Positions 10,226 to 21,003 of a stretch of 64,000 nucleotides of DNA are shown one piece after another. The notes beneath the pieces are model-generated. The model worked only from the letters and a program-made list of their open reading frames with translations. It ran no database searches and was not told the DNA's origin. A program made the translations under genes and the position numbers. The stretch comes from Augochlora pura (taxonomy: Eukaryota > Arthropoda > Insecta > Hymenoptera > Halictidae): positions 11,850,663-11,914,662 of the forward strand of contig NC_135776.1 in the NCBI RefSeq assembly GCF_028453695.1. The letters are read 5' to 3'. Within the stretch, counting starts at the first letter, position 1; the number at the start of each line of letters is the position of its first letter.

Positions 10226-11429
10226 ATCAATCACAATTTAATCTTCATTTATGAAAGATTCTATTTATATAACATATTTGCGTCAATATCTTTGAATAAC
10301 GAATTAGAGAATACATGCGAGACTACATTCGATGGATGTTAACCAACAAAAATATCCATGTTTAATTTGTTTGTTACATGTTTAATTCACCCTCGTCCAT
10401 TTCCGGGATATTCGACCAAGGTGTATTTCCACGTTCAACTTTGGACACTTCCTCTTCTGGCCTGCATATAAATTTCAATCTTTATTTCGTGTATTCTAAA
10501 AGTCGTTAATGATACGCCAGCTCAGTGCAAAGTTTCATCGAAACGGAAATTATCAGTTGGGGAATGTTCCTTGTAAGAGGCGGGAATGCGGAGCAAGGGT
10601 GCAGAGGAACTGTCGATGCACCGACTTACAGCGAAACTTTTCCAATTTTCCTTGGCTTCGTATTTATAACTCGTCTCCTCTCTTCATTTATTCTTCGTGT
10701 TCGTCCGCCCTTTACGTTAACTCTGCGACATTGATACGCGATTTTTCGAGCGACTAACGAGTAAACGTTTCGAACAGTCCGGCTGAGACTTCGATGAAAC
10801 TTTAAATAGCAAAGACGTATTTATAAATAATTGCAATTCAAAGCGTTGAATTAGTAATCTTTTAAAACCAGTTTTTATAACTACAGATTTTTAATGAAAT
10901 CTCGTACTTATATTTCTATCCTTTGAAACGTGGTGAAGATGACTTGAGATTTGAGGTTATGTAGGTCCATTCTGGCAAGTGCTGCGAGTGATTAACGCAT
11001 GGAATGAAAAATGGAAAAATTGAACTAAAAAGAAGAATTTAAATAAATAAATACTGTTCTGTTTTCCAGTAATTTCAACCCTTAGCACTTGAATGGTGAG
11101 CCTCAGGCATCACTAAAAATGATATTGTAATGATGTTTATATTGTCAAACCTGTTTATATTAAAAAAACAATTACAATAGTAATTATTGTACCAGTCACG
11201 TGGTTCAATATCATATACAAAAAATGCAGTAATTCACATAATAAAAATAAATACTGTATATTCATATATAAATATAAATACTGTATAAGATAGAATTAAC
11301 TATTTTTTATTTAAAATTAAAATAACTTTGAGTGCATAGGCTTCATACGATTCAAAAATATAATTGAAACTGTGTTACCTTTACATTTGTGTCATGTTTA
11401 TGTTTTCATAACAGTAGCATTAAACAATA
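10226..11429. other. Unique DNA with a worn C-like piece
   Basis: No gene is recognised. At 11084-11112 the sequence CCCTTAGCACTTGAATGG with GCCTCAGGCATCACTAAAAA resembles a C-type MITE start, with a possible far end near 11328 (TTTGAGTGCATAGG), but the TTAA borders are lost. 10509-10757 is GC-richer. Confidence 0.4.
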
Positions 11430-11706
11430 TTTATTTTACCTATTTTATTTCATTCATCACGAAAAGTATCAAATATTTAAAAAATTATATAATAATATTG
11501 AAACTTACAGTAGTTCAATATTAAATTTTAGTTTCTATTTTTATTTTATATATTTTATTAATCGCGAAAGGTATCTAATATTTTTATAAAATTATATAAT
11601 AATATTGGAGCTTACAATAGTACAATCTAACAATTTTATCTCAATAATAGATAACAGATTATTAATAAAAAGTCGATTTATAGGCTACCGGTCAGTAAAA
11701 TATTAA
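11430..11706 (-). mobile_element. E-type element, minus strand, with internal duplication
   Basis: Read on the minus strand, it starts TTAATATTTTACTGACCGG, TAGCCTATAAATCG, the E-type terminus. Its interior (CACGAAAAGTATC, ATTATATAATAATATTG) is present twice, about 120 bp apart. The far terminus is not found, so the element is partial or rearranged. Confidence 0.55.
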
Positions 11707-12346
11707 TCTTTATTCATTCCATATTTGCTCGAAGCTTCTTCATAAAACTTCCGAGAAAACTTCCCAGATTTAATAATAAGAAATTGAAATACTTTTCGTT
11801 TAAAAACTTCTGTTTTTACATATTTAATCTTAATAAATTAAGAAGCGATTTATTTAGAATGGAACATTTTTCTATTCCTGATTGTCTTAAAAACGTTTCT
11901 GCTCCTTATAATATAACTAATAATAACTAATTGATTATGAATATACAACTTTAATATTACTTTTTCATTCCTGATTATTATACTTTACCTTCGTTCTCAA
12001 ACTTTAGTGACAAAATATTTTAAGTTCGTTTCAACTTAGACGAATGAATTGACAGTCATATTATTAAGAATTTGTCATGTGCGCAGATTTTCTCCTTAAT
12101 ATAAACTCAACAAATAAATAAATAGTTGATTAAAAATGTAAAACCTTTATACTTTCTAATTCTTGATTTTCATAATTTACTTTCGTTCCCAGACTTCAAT
12201 GACAGAATATTTGAATTTCGTTTCAATTTTCAATTGACAATCATATTGTTATATGTAAGCCTATTGTAATACATAATTATATAAGCATGTATCACATACA
12301 GTGACTTTATCCTTAAAATAAAATTAACAAATGAATAACAAATTGA

Positions 12347-12574
12347 TTAACCCATTGCGGTTCTTTAACGAATTAGTCTTGTGACGGAGATTTCTAATAA
12401 TAAGCTGTTAGTTATAAACATTCATCCTTTAAGTAAGAAACAAATATTATTCTCTCGTCGCTAATATTTAAACATTCGATAAATATAAAATTCCTTTTTC
12501 TCGTAAGAAATTATAGCGATCGAAATAATTCCAATCATAACAGTTATAAAGAAAATGGTACGACAAGGGGTTAA
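12347..12574. mobile_element. D-type MITE (228 bp)
   Basis: It starts TTAACCCATTGCGG and ends GGTACGACAAGGGGTTAA. It shares with the other D copies the blocks TAAACATTCATCCTTTAAG, ATATTTAAACATTCG and TTATAAAGAAAATGG. TTAA on both sides fits a piggyBac-type target. No frame is present. Confidence 0.8.
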
Positions 12575-12600
12575 TAATGTAAAACCTTAATACATCTTAT

Positions 12601-13464
12601 TTGACAAATACAAAGTTGATCATGATCGAAAATAAACTACCCCACAGTAACCGGCTCCACTACCTTGAGCTCCGAGTACTTCAAAGTTTCGCGAGGAAGT
12701 CAACAGTGTCCTGTTCGAAGCAGTCGAAGAACACGGCAGGCTATTTTTCATCGAATCAGATGGAATTCACAGCGAAAGGTAAACGTAAGTGTGTTTACGT
12801 GTCGAAACATTCCGGCGGCATGCAGAAACTTCTTGAAAGCTTCTTGCCGCCGTCCAATTCTGGATTAAACTTATGTCGTACATATCCACCGGCCACCTTC
12901 CGACGTATTCGGAAACTTAACGCGAGTTCGCAATCCAGTATCCAGACTTTGGCTTTGCGGCACTTTCAGGGCGACGGGCCAGCTTGACCGAACTTCCGCT
13001 ACAGCGAAATTCCACTTAAGTTTCGATCCGTTCGAGACATAAACGTCCTGATAAAAGCCTCGTACCACGCAGCGGGAATGCGTTATTGTTGTATCAATTT
13101 CTTCAGAGATTTCGAAGCCTGGAGTGTGCTCGCTTTTTCCTATTTGACACGCTTCTCTCTGTGTTAGTACACAGCACTAATATTCTTTACGACACGGACG
13201 TGCCTAGCCGGCTATTTTTGAGCTTAGGACTTTTGGCTAACAGCTGCTGTGCAATTTACACTTAAATTAATTTTCGTGCCGAGAGGACGCATACTTTATC
13301 GCTTAACTTTAGGATTTCGCTTCTCTCGGCCTCAATAGCCAAGACGTGTAATGAAAAAGGAAAAGTTACAAAGAGTAGATCCGACATTAGTTTACAACGG
13401 TGAGCACGCCGAAATCACACCTGGAGAAATTTTCCCGCCTTTGCTAAAATATTGTTAACGCTCC
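12601..13464. other. GC-richer unique DNA with an unassigned 128-codon frame
   Basis: An open frame spans 12601-12987 on the plus strand. It is rich in Ser, Lys and Arg and has no domain I recognise. Opposite-strand frames are also open here, as expected when stop codons are rare in GC-richer DNA. It could be an exon of a lineage-specific gene or a chance frame. Confidence 0.35.
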
Positions 13465-14187
13465 TGTTGTGTCGTATCGTTCGCCTCGTTGACGACTTAG
13501 ATTTACGACCGTTAACGAAGAAAGGGTGTAAGTCTAACTCCGGAGAATCCGTTTATTTACACTTTGTACAGAAGTTATCTCGATATAATTGCCGTCGCGT
13601 TATATAATAGTGGAATGATTCCTTGATCTTGCTACCTCGGTGCAAGATCAATTCTAACTTGAGTCACTTGTTGCTAAAACGACTCCAACTTGCTGTTTTC
13701 GATGTAAAGACGATTCTAACTGACTGCACTCGATGCAAAAACGATTCTAATAATTTTATGTCGTGCTAGCCTTTAGGAAAACTCGGTTGCAGAAGGAATT
13801 TGGTGGAAGTGGAAAATGTTTAAAGTAGGGATGGGAAGGAACTCTGTGGTAGGGGGTGTTTTAGCAACGTTTGGCAGGGATTTCCTCCAGGTCTGAATTT
13901 ACCGTAAAAATAGCCGTCCGCGGAACGCTCGCGAGCCTGGCTTGGGCCTTCAGGCCTCTGTCCGCGGAGCCCTTTGGAAATCCCTGAGGTTTATGATGCC
14001 AGCGTTCGCTATTGAGACCGAGAACAAGAGATTGTAAACCGATTACCATGCGTCGCGCGAAATATTAAAATTACTTGATGGTTCGGTTCCTCAAAAATAG
14101 CTTTTTACCATTACTAGCATCATAAACTATAAATTAGCCTTTCTTGTCTGAGTGTCGTTCTTGGGGCCTGATGTCCAGGACGGAACA
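13465..14187 (-). mobile_element. Solo LTR family A, copy 1 (723 bp)
   Basis: It begins TGTTGTGTCGTATCG and ends GGACGGAACA on the plus strand and is flanked by GCTCC on both sides, a perfect 5-bp target duplication. Its reverse complement matches 44797-45511 along its whole length. In element orientation an ATAATATAT-like box and an AAATAAACGG poly(A) signal lie near the 3' end. A 62-codon frame (13861-14049, minus) is also present in the other copy with four residue differences, but nothing marks it as a real protein. The missing internal region points to LTR-LTR recombination. Confidence 0.9.
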
Positions 14188-14648
14188 GCTCCCACTTTTT
14201 ATACACCAGCAACATCCCAAAAAGACGCGGTAAGGCGCAAGGGAAGGGTGCCTTCTTCGAAACAGACTCGCTGATTGGTTAAATCAAGGAAAACCAATCA
14301 GTGAGTATTACAAATGCGTGAGAGGGACAGCAGTCTACCTCTAAAAGGAACATTTTTCACATGATCGGAGTTGTCGTAGAATTCGAGGACCTAAGACCAC
14401 CCGATCGAAGGTGTAACATAGTACCAGGCTAAAGAAATAAGTTTCTTTTTGTCGCTATAATAATTAAGGTGATGTTATAATTGGGGTGATACCCCAACTC
14501 TGCTATGCGTATACAGAGCTACGAATTACGATTTCGAATCGTGCCAATTTTTATTTCATAATCACGAGGAAAAAAGTTTAGCTAGTTGAAACAATTTTTT
14601 AATATTACATTTTGTATCTAACTTTGCGATGAGTACTATAAATAAGTG
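14188..14648. other. Unassigned DNA with an inverted CCAAT pair
   Basis: The segment carries GCTGATTGG and, about 20 bp later, CCAATCAGT (14269-14304), an arrangement also present in the B-family LTRs. This may be the flank of another LTR, but no boundaries are visible. Confidence 0.35.
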
Positions 14649-14903
14649 TTAACCCTTAGCGGATGACGACTTTTCCGACCAAGTGAGGTAGCAGGACGAG
14701 GCGATTTTCTTAGATGTGTCAACTATCTTGTATATAAATTATTTTAATTTGTATGTAATACAAATATAATTTATATATGATTGTATAATTTACATACAAA
14801 TTATCTTAACATAAATACCGCGTGTCGGCTCTCACTCGCTACTCGTCCTGCCACGCGAAACATAGTGGCTGTTGGGTGTCGCCTCCCGTCCGTTAAGGGT
14901 TGA
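14649..14903. mobile_element. F-type MITE (255 bp)
   Basis: It starts TTAACCCTTAGCGGATGACG and ends GTCCGTTAAGGGTTGA. Inverted ends are clear; the right border has decayed from TTAA to TTGA. The centre is an AT-rich near-palindrome (TTTGTATGTAATACAAAT, later ATTTACATACAAAT). It shares the right border with the next element. Confidence 0.7.
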
Positions 14904-15092
14904 CAATTTACCGATCGATAACTTATAAATCGGCTTTTTACCGCGACCCGTGAATGGCAACGAATAATTTGCTATCTATTACTGAGGCATTAGTATATAA
15001 TTTTTTAAATAGTAGATACATTTCGCAACGAATAAAATAAATAAATTAGATAAAAATGTTTACTGACGAATGACCGGTCGGTAAAGTGTTAA
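14900..15092. mobile_element. E-type MITE (193 bp)
   Basis: It starts TTGACAATTTACCGATCG (TTAA decayed to TTGA, shared with the F element) and ends ACCGGTCGGTAAAGTGTTAA. The interior has AACTTATAAATCGGC and GCTATCTATTACTGAG blocks common to all E copies. Confidence 0.75.
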
Positions 15093-15552
15093 ATCATGCG
15101 CGAGTCTAGTTCGTTATTATAGTACAAGGGGTTTAAACAATGGCTCTCAGGCAACTTTATTAAAGTCATGCTTTACTTGCTGCACCTTAGTACGGTGGAA
15201 TTTTAGCATATGGGGACGAAAACGTTGTTACCGTTCCTTGATGAACGGAATTCGGTTCAGTGAACATTTCAGCAAGGTAATGGCGCCATTCATCCGGTAG
15301 AAAAACGATAAAATTCTTTGAAGCAAATCAAGTTAGTATTGTGAAGTGCTCTCTCGACCAAAGTATTGTGGAAAATGTCTAATATTTTATTGATAAGCAC
15401 GTACTTGTGAGGCATATTCGATAAATTACGAATCATTGTGTAAAGTAGAAACTGTTTTCATGAGAATGACAGGGAAGTTGTCAAGTTCCTTGGTTTAAAC
15501 AATTGCTTTAATGCTCTGTCATTTTTCAGATCACTTTATACAAATTTTAGTT

Positions 15553-15935
15553 GAATGTATTAATACTAAATAACTATATTTACTTAAAGACAAAATTACT
15601 AAATTACTATATTTATTTCAATATATTAATACTAAATCACTGTATTTACTAGAATATATTAATACTAAATTACTATATTTACTCGAATATATTAATACCA
15701 AATTGCTATATTTACTCGAATATAATAATATTAAACTGTTATATTTACTTGAATATATTAATACTAAATAACTATATTTGCTTCAATACATTAATACTAA
15801 ATTACTATATTTACTTCAATATATTAATACTGAATTACTATATTTACTTCAATACAATAATACTAAATTACTAAATTTTCTCGAATACGTTAATACTAAA
15901 TTACTATATGTACTCGAATACTAAATTATTCCGAG
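15553..15935. repeat. Minisatellite, ~33-bp unit, about 11 copies
   Basis: A unit of the form AATATATTAATACTAAATTA plus CTATATTTACTTC is repeated head to tail with scattered substitutions and one or two short units. It begins where the C-terminal codons of the minus-strand Tc1-like transposase run out, so the array may have grown from the end of that relic. Confidence 0.85.
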
Positions 15936-17018
15936 AGCATACTTTCGTGACTTTTTCCATTAATTCTGTTTTAGCGATAACAGAATTACTTCCCAATTGT
16001 CGTTCGACGCAATCCCACAAATGTTCAATTGGCTTTAAATCCGAAGATTGACTTGGTCACTTGTTTACATTAACATTTTGTTCTGCAAGAAACGTTTTAA
16101 CATGTTGACCGCCGATAGGATTTTCGTAAAATGTCCAAAAATTGTTTTACGTTTTTAGGTTTAATTTAATGTAATATCTCGAAATGCAATTATTTCTTTT
16201 GTTTTGAGATATTTTTGAGGTGATTTATTGTGTTTTTTTATGTATCAGCAACCGGTGGCCGACACGGCGGTCAACGTGTTAACTAACTTGGAAGAATATC
16301 TGGGGTCGTTATCGTGTTGAAATAACCACTTGATAACATTTTTTCATTGGCAGGCGCTAGCGTATGATTTCGTAAGATGCCGCGATACACAATGCTATCT
16401 ATTGTTGCTTTTACTTGTATTAATGGACCAGACCCGTTACGTGAGAAACAACCCCATACAATTACATTACCGCTATCAAATTTTGTTGTGGGTTTTAGGT
16501 TTTTAACATTAAATCGTTGTCCAGTAGGGCGTCACACATTATTTTTAGAGTCGGTTGCAAACAGGTTGAATTTACTCTCATAGCTCCAGAAAATTTTTAA
16601 CCACCTCGTAGCAGTCTGATTAAAATGCTCTTTAGCAAACTCTATTCTTCTTCGACACAAGATATTTTTTGCATGGTTTGCGTGAAAAATGATTATTTTC
16701 ATCTAAATGACGACCTAGTGTCCTGCTGTTAATGTTTTCCAGACACAGTTGATTTTTAATTTCGGAAGCACTGCAAAATGGATTCGACTTCGAGAGCCTT
16801 GCCATTCGACGATCCAGCTTTTTATTTGTTCTTTATGATCTGCCAGTTCGTGGTGCCATTTTAACAGTTCCATATTCATCGAATCGTTCTATAATTCTGG
16901 CGATAATGCAACGATTCACACTAAACACTTTTGCTACGTCAATCCTTTTCTTACCTTCCTGAAACATTTGACCTATTTTCAACTTTTCAGCTTCTGCTAA
17001 ATGTTGTCTTCTTGTCAT
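15905..17018 (-). pseudogene. Tc1-like transposase relic
   Basis: Read on the minus strand, the coding relic begins MTRRQHLAEAEKLKIGQM, an N-terminal helix-turn-helix of Tc1/Bari type, and continues with several stops and frameshifts through a DD34E catalytic core. The first aspartate position reads WSYESKFNLFA, where SDE is expected, so that Asp has become Tyr. The second is seen in WLFQHDNDPR and the Glu in DLKPIEHLWD. A 186-bp TTAA-bounded MITE (16097-16282) sits between the second Asp and the Glu; with the MITE and one TTAA left out of consideration, the frame is continuous across the site. The protein would cut and paste DNA at TA sites; this copy is dead. Terminal repeats were not found. 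Confidence 0.85.
16097..16282. mobile_element. A-type MITE inside the Tc1 relic (186 bp)
   Basis: It starts TTAACATGTTGACCGCCG and ends CGGCGGTCAACGTGTTAA, with TTAA on both sides. Its ends match the longer element at 4465-5134. The host reading frame resumes exactly across one TTAA, which fixes both borders and shows a 4-bp TTAA duplication typical of piggyBac-type integration. Confidence 0.9.
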
Positions 17019-18277
17019 ATTTAATACAAACTAGACTGAGTGACGTCGGAAAGAAAACTGCGCGTCTCGGAATAATTACGAGAAGGTTGTATGTTTTTTA
17101 ACTTATGTCACGTAGCTTTTGTTTTATTTCTTCGATTTAATTTGAATGTAATCCTTGTACAAACATGTTCGAAAAAAAATCATTGTGCATTGATATATAG
17201 AATGTTATCTCATTATGCTATTTTTATTTTTTAACTATGTACCATAGAAGAGAGAGAATATACCAAAATTACCAAACGACCACACTGTTTCTTTAAGTTT
17301 ATCGGTGTGTATATACAAATTGTATGACTAAAGAATTATTCTTTACACTGTCTGCGGAAAACGTTGGATGAAAAAGGTTTCGAACGAAATAACGTTATTT
17401 CTAGTTCCAGAGACAGCAGATTCAACCTGTTCGTAAGGCCAATTGCATTGAGTTTCGGCGCTGCAGAATCTATACAATGTTTGCCGACTGCAGTACGTGT
17501 AATATTGTGTTCACCGGGAAAATCGGGCACGCACAGGCTCAAAACAAGCAGCTTTGTCAGAAAAGAGAAAAACTGGCGTTCCAAGTGTCCATCGGCGCTC
17601 GGGGGGTGTGCAGGCACACGTGAAAATCAGAAGGCCCCGAAACGAGATAATCGAATCGTGGACGCTCGTCACGTCACAGCGAGATTTATAGAAAAACCTT
17701 TGTGTCTCAGTTGCCATTGTACGCGATGGCAATTCCACGGGCAATGCGCTTTATTGCGCATTCCGACACTTCTGTCTGTCTCGTCGATTCGCGTCGTCTG
17801 GTCTGCCGGAAAGAGGAAGAGACAAACAGAGCAAGAAAGACGAAGAAAAAGGTGCAATGAGAGAAGACACCTGATGGCTGGACGTCTTTCGTTACACGGG
17901 CTTTCGGGTAATTTTATCGCAGATCGATTTCGTCAGCCCGATGTTAGTTTATTCTAGTATAATCAACTGGAAATTTAGTTTTAGGAATCTTTGAAATCTT
18001 GTTCTACGTTACAATCCCAAACGAAGTCATTAGATGATTATAATATAGAGAATGACTTCTTGGAACATTGTTCAAAATAGTCATGCTAGAGTTGACCTAA
18101 AAGTTCTAAATTATAAATTACAGTTCCTCCATGTGAAGTAATTCAATTACAATTATCAATTGCAAGTTGGTAACTTCATCCTTTAATATATCGACGTGTG
18201 TCATGTATGGAAGTATGAACGTGTGTATGCAAGGATGAGCGATGCGTGAACCTGCGGTGTCTGCATGTCCTTATTTT
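17019..18277. other. GC-richer unique DNA with a long unassigned frame
   Basis: After an AT-rich stretch, 17357-17957 holds a 197-codon plus-strand frame, the longest in the window, with overlapping minus-strand frames of 93, 77 and 62 codons. The predicted protein is Arg/Ser-rich with scattered Cys, without signal peptide, membrane segment or domain I recognise. A CGATGGCAATTGCC-like CpG-rich context hints at a conserved non-coding block as readily as an exon. Confidence 0.35.
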
Positions 18278-18333
18278 GTGAGTGTTCCGTCCTACAACGG
18301 AATTATACCTTTCGATTACTTTATTTCCCTTCT

Positions 18334-18661
18334 TTAACCCTTTCCATACGGCAGTCCGCGCCGCCGGAGTGACGCCCCTGTTCGGGTCACCACGCCGCGA
18401 AGTGTACACTTTGCTCGTCAGTAGTCTTCGATATTCGGATTAACGTTTTTCAACGCCACTTTGTGATTGACTTGTATGTACACTCTTTTAAGAGCTACAT
18501 AACAACTATTACTCATCGATTAGAGTCAACAGTTGATTATACGTCGACTTATATAGTCAACAAATAGGTCGTCACGCGTTCGCCGCCTATAGTCGGCACC
18601 CGTACCCACGAGTCGTCGCGCGTACGCCGCCTATAGGCGGCACCCGTAATGAAAGGGTTAA
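18334..18661. mobile_element. G-type MITE inside LTR E (328 bp)
   Basis: It starts TTAACCCTTTCCATACGG and ends CCGTAATGAAAGGGTTAA. GGAGTGACGCC on the left and two CGCCTATAGNCGGCACCCG units on the right mark the G family. In the sister LTR the same spot is the uninterrupted sequence CGGAATTTGAAGAAGG (TTGA at 48721-48724), so both borders are established by comparison. Confidence 0.9.
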
Positions 18662-19216
18662 ATTCCAGATTTCCAATTTAAAAGGCTATTATTTTAGTGC
18701 CCTTTTTACATCGCGAAATGATACGAAGAAATCGCATTTCGACTAAATCGATTTATTAGTACAGCCGATCATAAAGTAATTTCTTCAAATTTAGTTTTCT
18801 CAGTTTATGGTAGGGTCGCCAGATGGACCGCGCCGGCCACTCGCTTGGGTTTCTCAGGATCCTACGTCCTGCGAGGCCCGAGCCCTCTGACTTCCCTTTC
18901 CACCTCACCGGTAACCAATCCGCGTTCGAGTTTTCTTTCCCGAAAACTATAAAAAGGGCAGAAACCTTGTAATTTTTAGTATTCTGATTTTCGAAGTATT
19001 CCTGATCGTCATACCATCGCTCGTATAGCTTCAAATCATCGTATCTTCAACATCCACCCGTCTCTCGTCCAGCCAGAGTCGGGTTAGATGCATTCAACTT
19101 CCACCTTAGCCATCGAACTTAGTCTATATTTATATAGCACTTCAAGTTCAGCCTTCAAGGTCCGGACACTATAGCAACACATTTTATACGCAAAAAGGAA
19201 AAACAGCTGTTCATCT

Positions 19217-19545
19217 TTAACCACTTCGGTACGGCGCGCATCGGCCACGAAACTGTGCCCACAGCCGGCACTCACCATGCGCATGCTACTTCGTGCATCG
19301 ACAGTGAATCCGTTTTGCTCTTTTACAGATCTTTGACGAGAAAAGCTTATTTATGTGTATTTCTGGACGTAAACACTGCATTTGTAGAGATAAGGCAAAA
19401 GTTCTTGGCAGTCGACTATGGTCGACTATAGTCGATGCTCGGCCGTGTGCGTTCATATCACGGCCGTCGACTATAGTCGACACTCGGCTGTGCGTGTTCA
19501 TCTGTGGCCGTCGACTATAGTCGACGCTCGTACCGAAGTGGTTAA
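19217..19545. mobile_element. G-like palindromic MITE inside LTR E (329 bp)
   Basis: It starts TTAACCACTTCGGTACGG and ends CGTACCGAAGTGGTTAA, giving ~16-bp perfect inverted ends. The right half has three copies of a palindrome built on GTCGACTATAGTCGA, each followed by a CGCTCG or CACTCGG-type tail. The empty site is present in the sister LTR as GTCTAATTAAAGATG (TTAA at 47891-47894). Confidence 0.9.
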
Positions 19546-19596
19546 ATAGACGGACAGCGGTACTAATCTACTCCGTCGCTTAGCGTAATCGGCCTT

Positions 19597-20319
19597 TGTT
19601 GATGCTCGCGGTCGATTTTAGCAAATCGTTCGAGCCTTGTGAAGTTTACATGTGTTGTGTCAACTAATTCGAAGGACCACCTCCACTAGCAGGAGGAACA
19701 AGTTTACACCATGAATGATATCAACAAATATATTTACACTCTCCGGTGGAGATACATGGAATTTTTTCAAGATTGTTACAAGTTACGAGTATGTCTAAGA
19801 GTTCGAATTGTTGCTAATAGTTCCAAGCTATGTGTATTCCAAGTTGTATTTTTGAATTCCGAAATGTATCTAAACTGCGGATCGAAGTTCGCCGATGATG
19901 ACACCTCGGTCCTCCCTACTCTTGCAAATTAGGGGTTGGTGCTGAGGAAAGCCGCCCAATCGCGACAAGCCCAAAAGACAACGTCTGGGACCTAGGAAGG
20001 GGCAGTGCCGCGACGTTTGCCAGGGAGTTCCAGGCCGCTCGTGAGCCTGGGAAATCCCCGACATCTGCATCCCATTCCCTTAATTGCCCGTTGTCCCAAA
20101 ACGTGCCATTTTCCGCGATCCGCGGCGCACTATGGGCATAGGGTCCCGCGTTTATGGTGGGGCAATACTGCTAATGGCCAAGAGAGTCGACCATGTGCCT
20201 TAGAACGATCGGGAAGTTACTTTCTAAAGGAGCGGGTGACAGGCCCATACCCTAGCCGATTCCAAGGGTACCAAGCACATGCCCCCCGCTATAAAACCCT
20301 CGCTCAGCAATCCTCAACA
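19597..20319. mobile_element. Solo LTR family F inside LTR E (723 bp)
   Basis: It starts TGTTGATGCTCGCGG and ends CAGCAATCCTCAACA. The flanks are GCCTT and ACCTT, a 5-bp duplication with one mismatch, and the sister LTR E has the unbroken sequence GTTGTAAAGCCGATT there (about 47835-47849). CTAATTCGAAGGACCACC near its start resembles the X family at 22590-22610, so F and X are probably related lineages. CGCTATAAAACC lies 30 bp from the right end. Confidence 0.85.
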
Positions 20320-20395
20320 ACCTTACAACCCGATAGATAGTTTATATCGCGGAATATTAGTACCAAGAGTGTTCACGTAGGGCACCCGCTCAACA

Positions 20396-20667
20396 GTGAG
20401 AATACACAATAAGAATAACATGTGTCCGTCTTTTCGCAATAATACAAGTAATAATTAAAACGTATTATATTTTTTAATAAACCTAACACCAGATCGTGTC
20501 ATTCAAAAATTACGAAACCACTGTCTGTGATTCATGCATTAATAACCGTACTAGCGGCAGTAGGAACTGCCATAACTCTAGAAGTGGTCAGAGTTAATAC
20601 CTTGCTTTCCTAATTTTACAAATCTCCTCAAATATTCAAATGTGCAGATATCTATCTTTATCAATTA
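20396..20667. other. Unique AT-rich DNA
   Basis: Nothing recognisable is seen between the GTGAG duplication of LTR E and the SINE-like repeat. Confidence 0.5.
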
Positions 20668-21003
20668 CTAGCAAACCTGGCGAACTCCGTTTCGCCACCA
20701 GATGGCTTCGTTTTTTGTAACATTTCGTTTGGGGATTAAAAGATGAAGAAAAGTTATTTTTTTTGTTTTATAAACCATATTGGTTTGTAGTACATGCTAT
20801 GTATCAGAGATGGCGCTGTATGTGAAAAATGATTTTCCCTGTTTTCCTGCTTTTTTGTTGAAATGTTTCTAGAATTTTGGTTGCTATAAACCTCACGGAG
20901 CCCGAGACCTTTCCAATGAATGCAAAACCGTGGAAATCGGTTCGTGAGTTCTGGAGTTATAGCGTCAGGAAGGAAAACCCGACTTATTTTTATATAATAG
21001 ATT
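20668..21003 (+). mobile_element. SINE-like / non-LTR 3'-tail repeat, copy 1
   Basis: It starts CTAGCAAACCTGGCGAACTC and ends GACTTATTTTTATATAATAGAT. The first ~178 bp are almost identical to 51215-51391. The closing part (ATCGGTTCGTGAGTTCTGGAG, followed by a T/A-rich tail ending TAGAT) looks like the 3' ends of RTE-clade non-LTR elements and SINEs that use them. There is no reverse transcriptase frame. The near identity of the copies suggests recent spread. Confidence 0.6.

Larger units (their letters stand above)
18283..20395 (-). mobile_element. Solo LTR family E, copy 1, carrying three insertions
   Basis: On the plus strand it begins TGTTCCGTCCTACAACGG and ends CACCCGCTCAACA, flanked on both sides by GTGAG, a perfect 5-bp duplication. 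The reverse complement matches the LTR at 47767-48765 in order, interrupted by a MITE at 18334-18661, a MITE at 19217-19545 and a solo LTR at 19597-20319. Without these it would be about 735 bp. Shared landmarks include CGAAATGCGATTTCT-type and TATATAAATATAGACT-type blocks. This copy has one unit of the 42-bp repeat that is amplified in the other copy. TATA-like boxes occur in both orientations (18947 plus; 19185 minus). Confidence 0.9.

Noticed and set aside
15553..15935. CRISPR-like spacing of the 33-bp repeats
   Set aside because: Units follow directly one after another without spacers, so it is a minisatellite.
17364..17957. The longest open frame (197 codons) as a host gene
   Set aside because: No domain, no splice or start context that stands out, and opposite-strand frames are open too. 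Kept only as an unassigned block.
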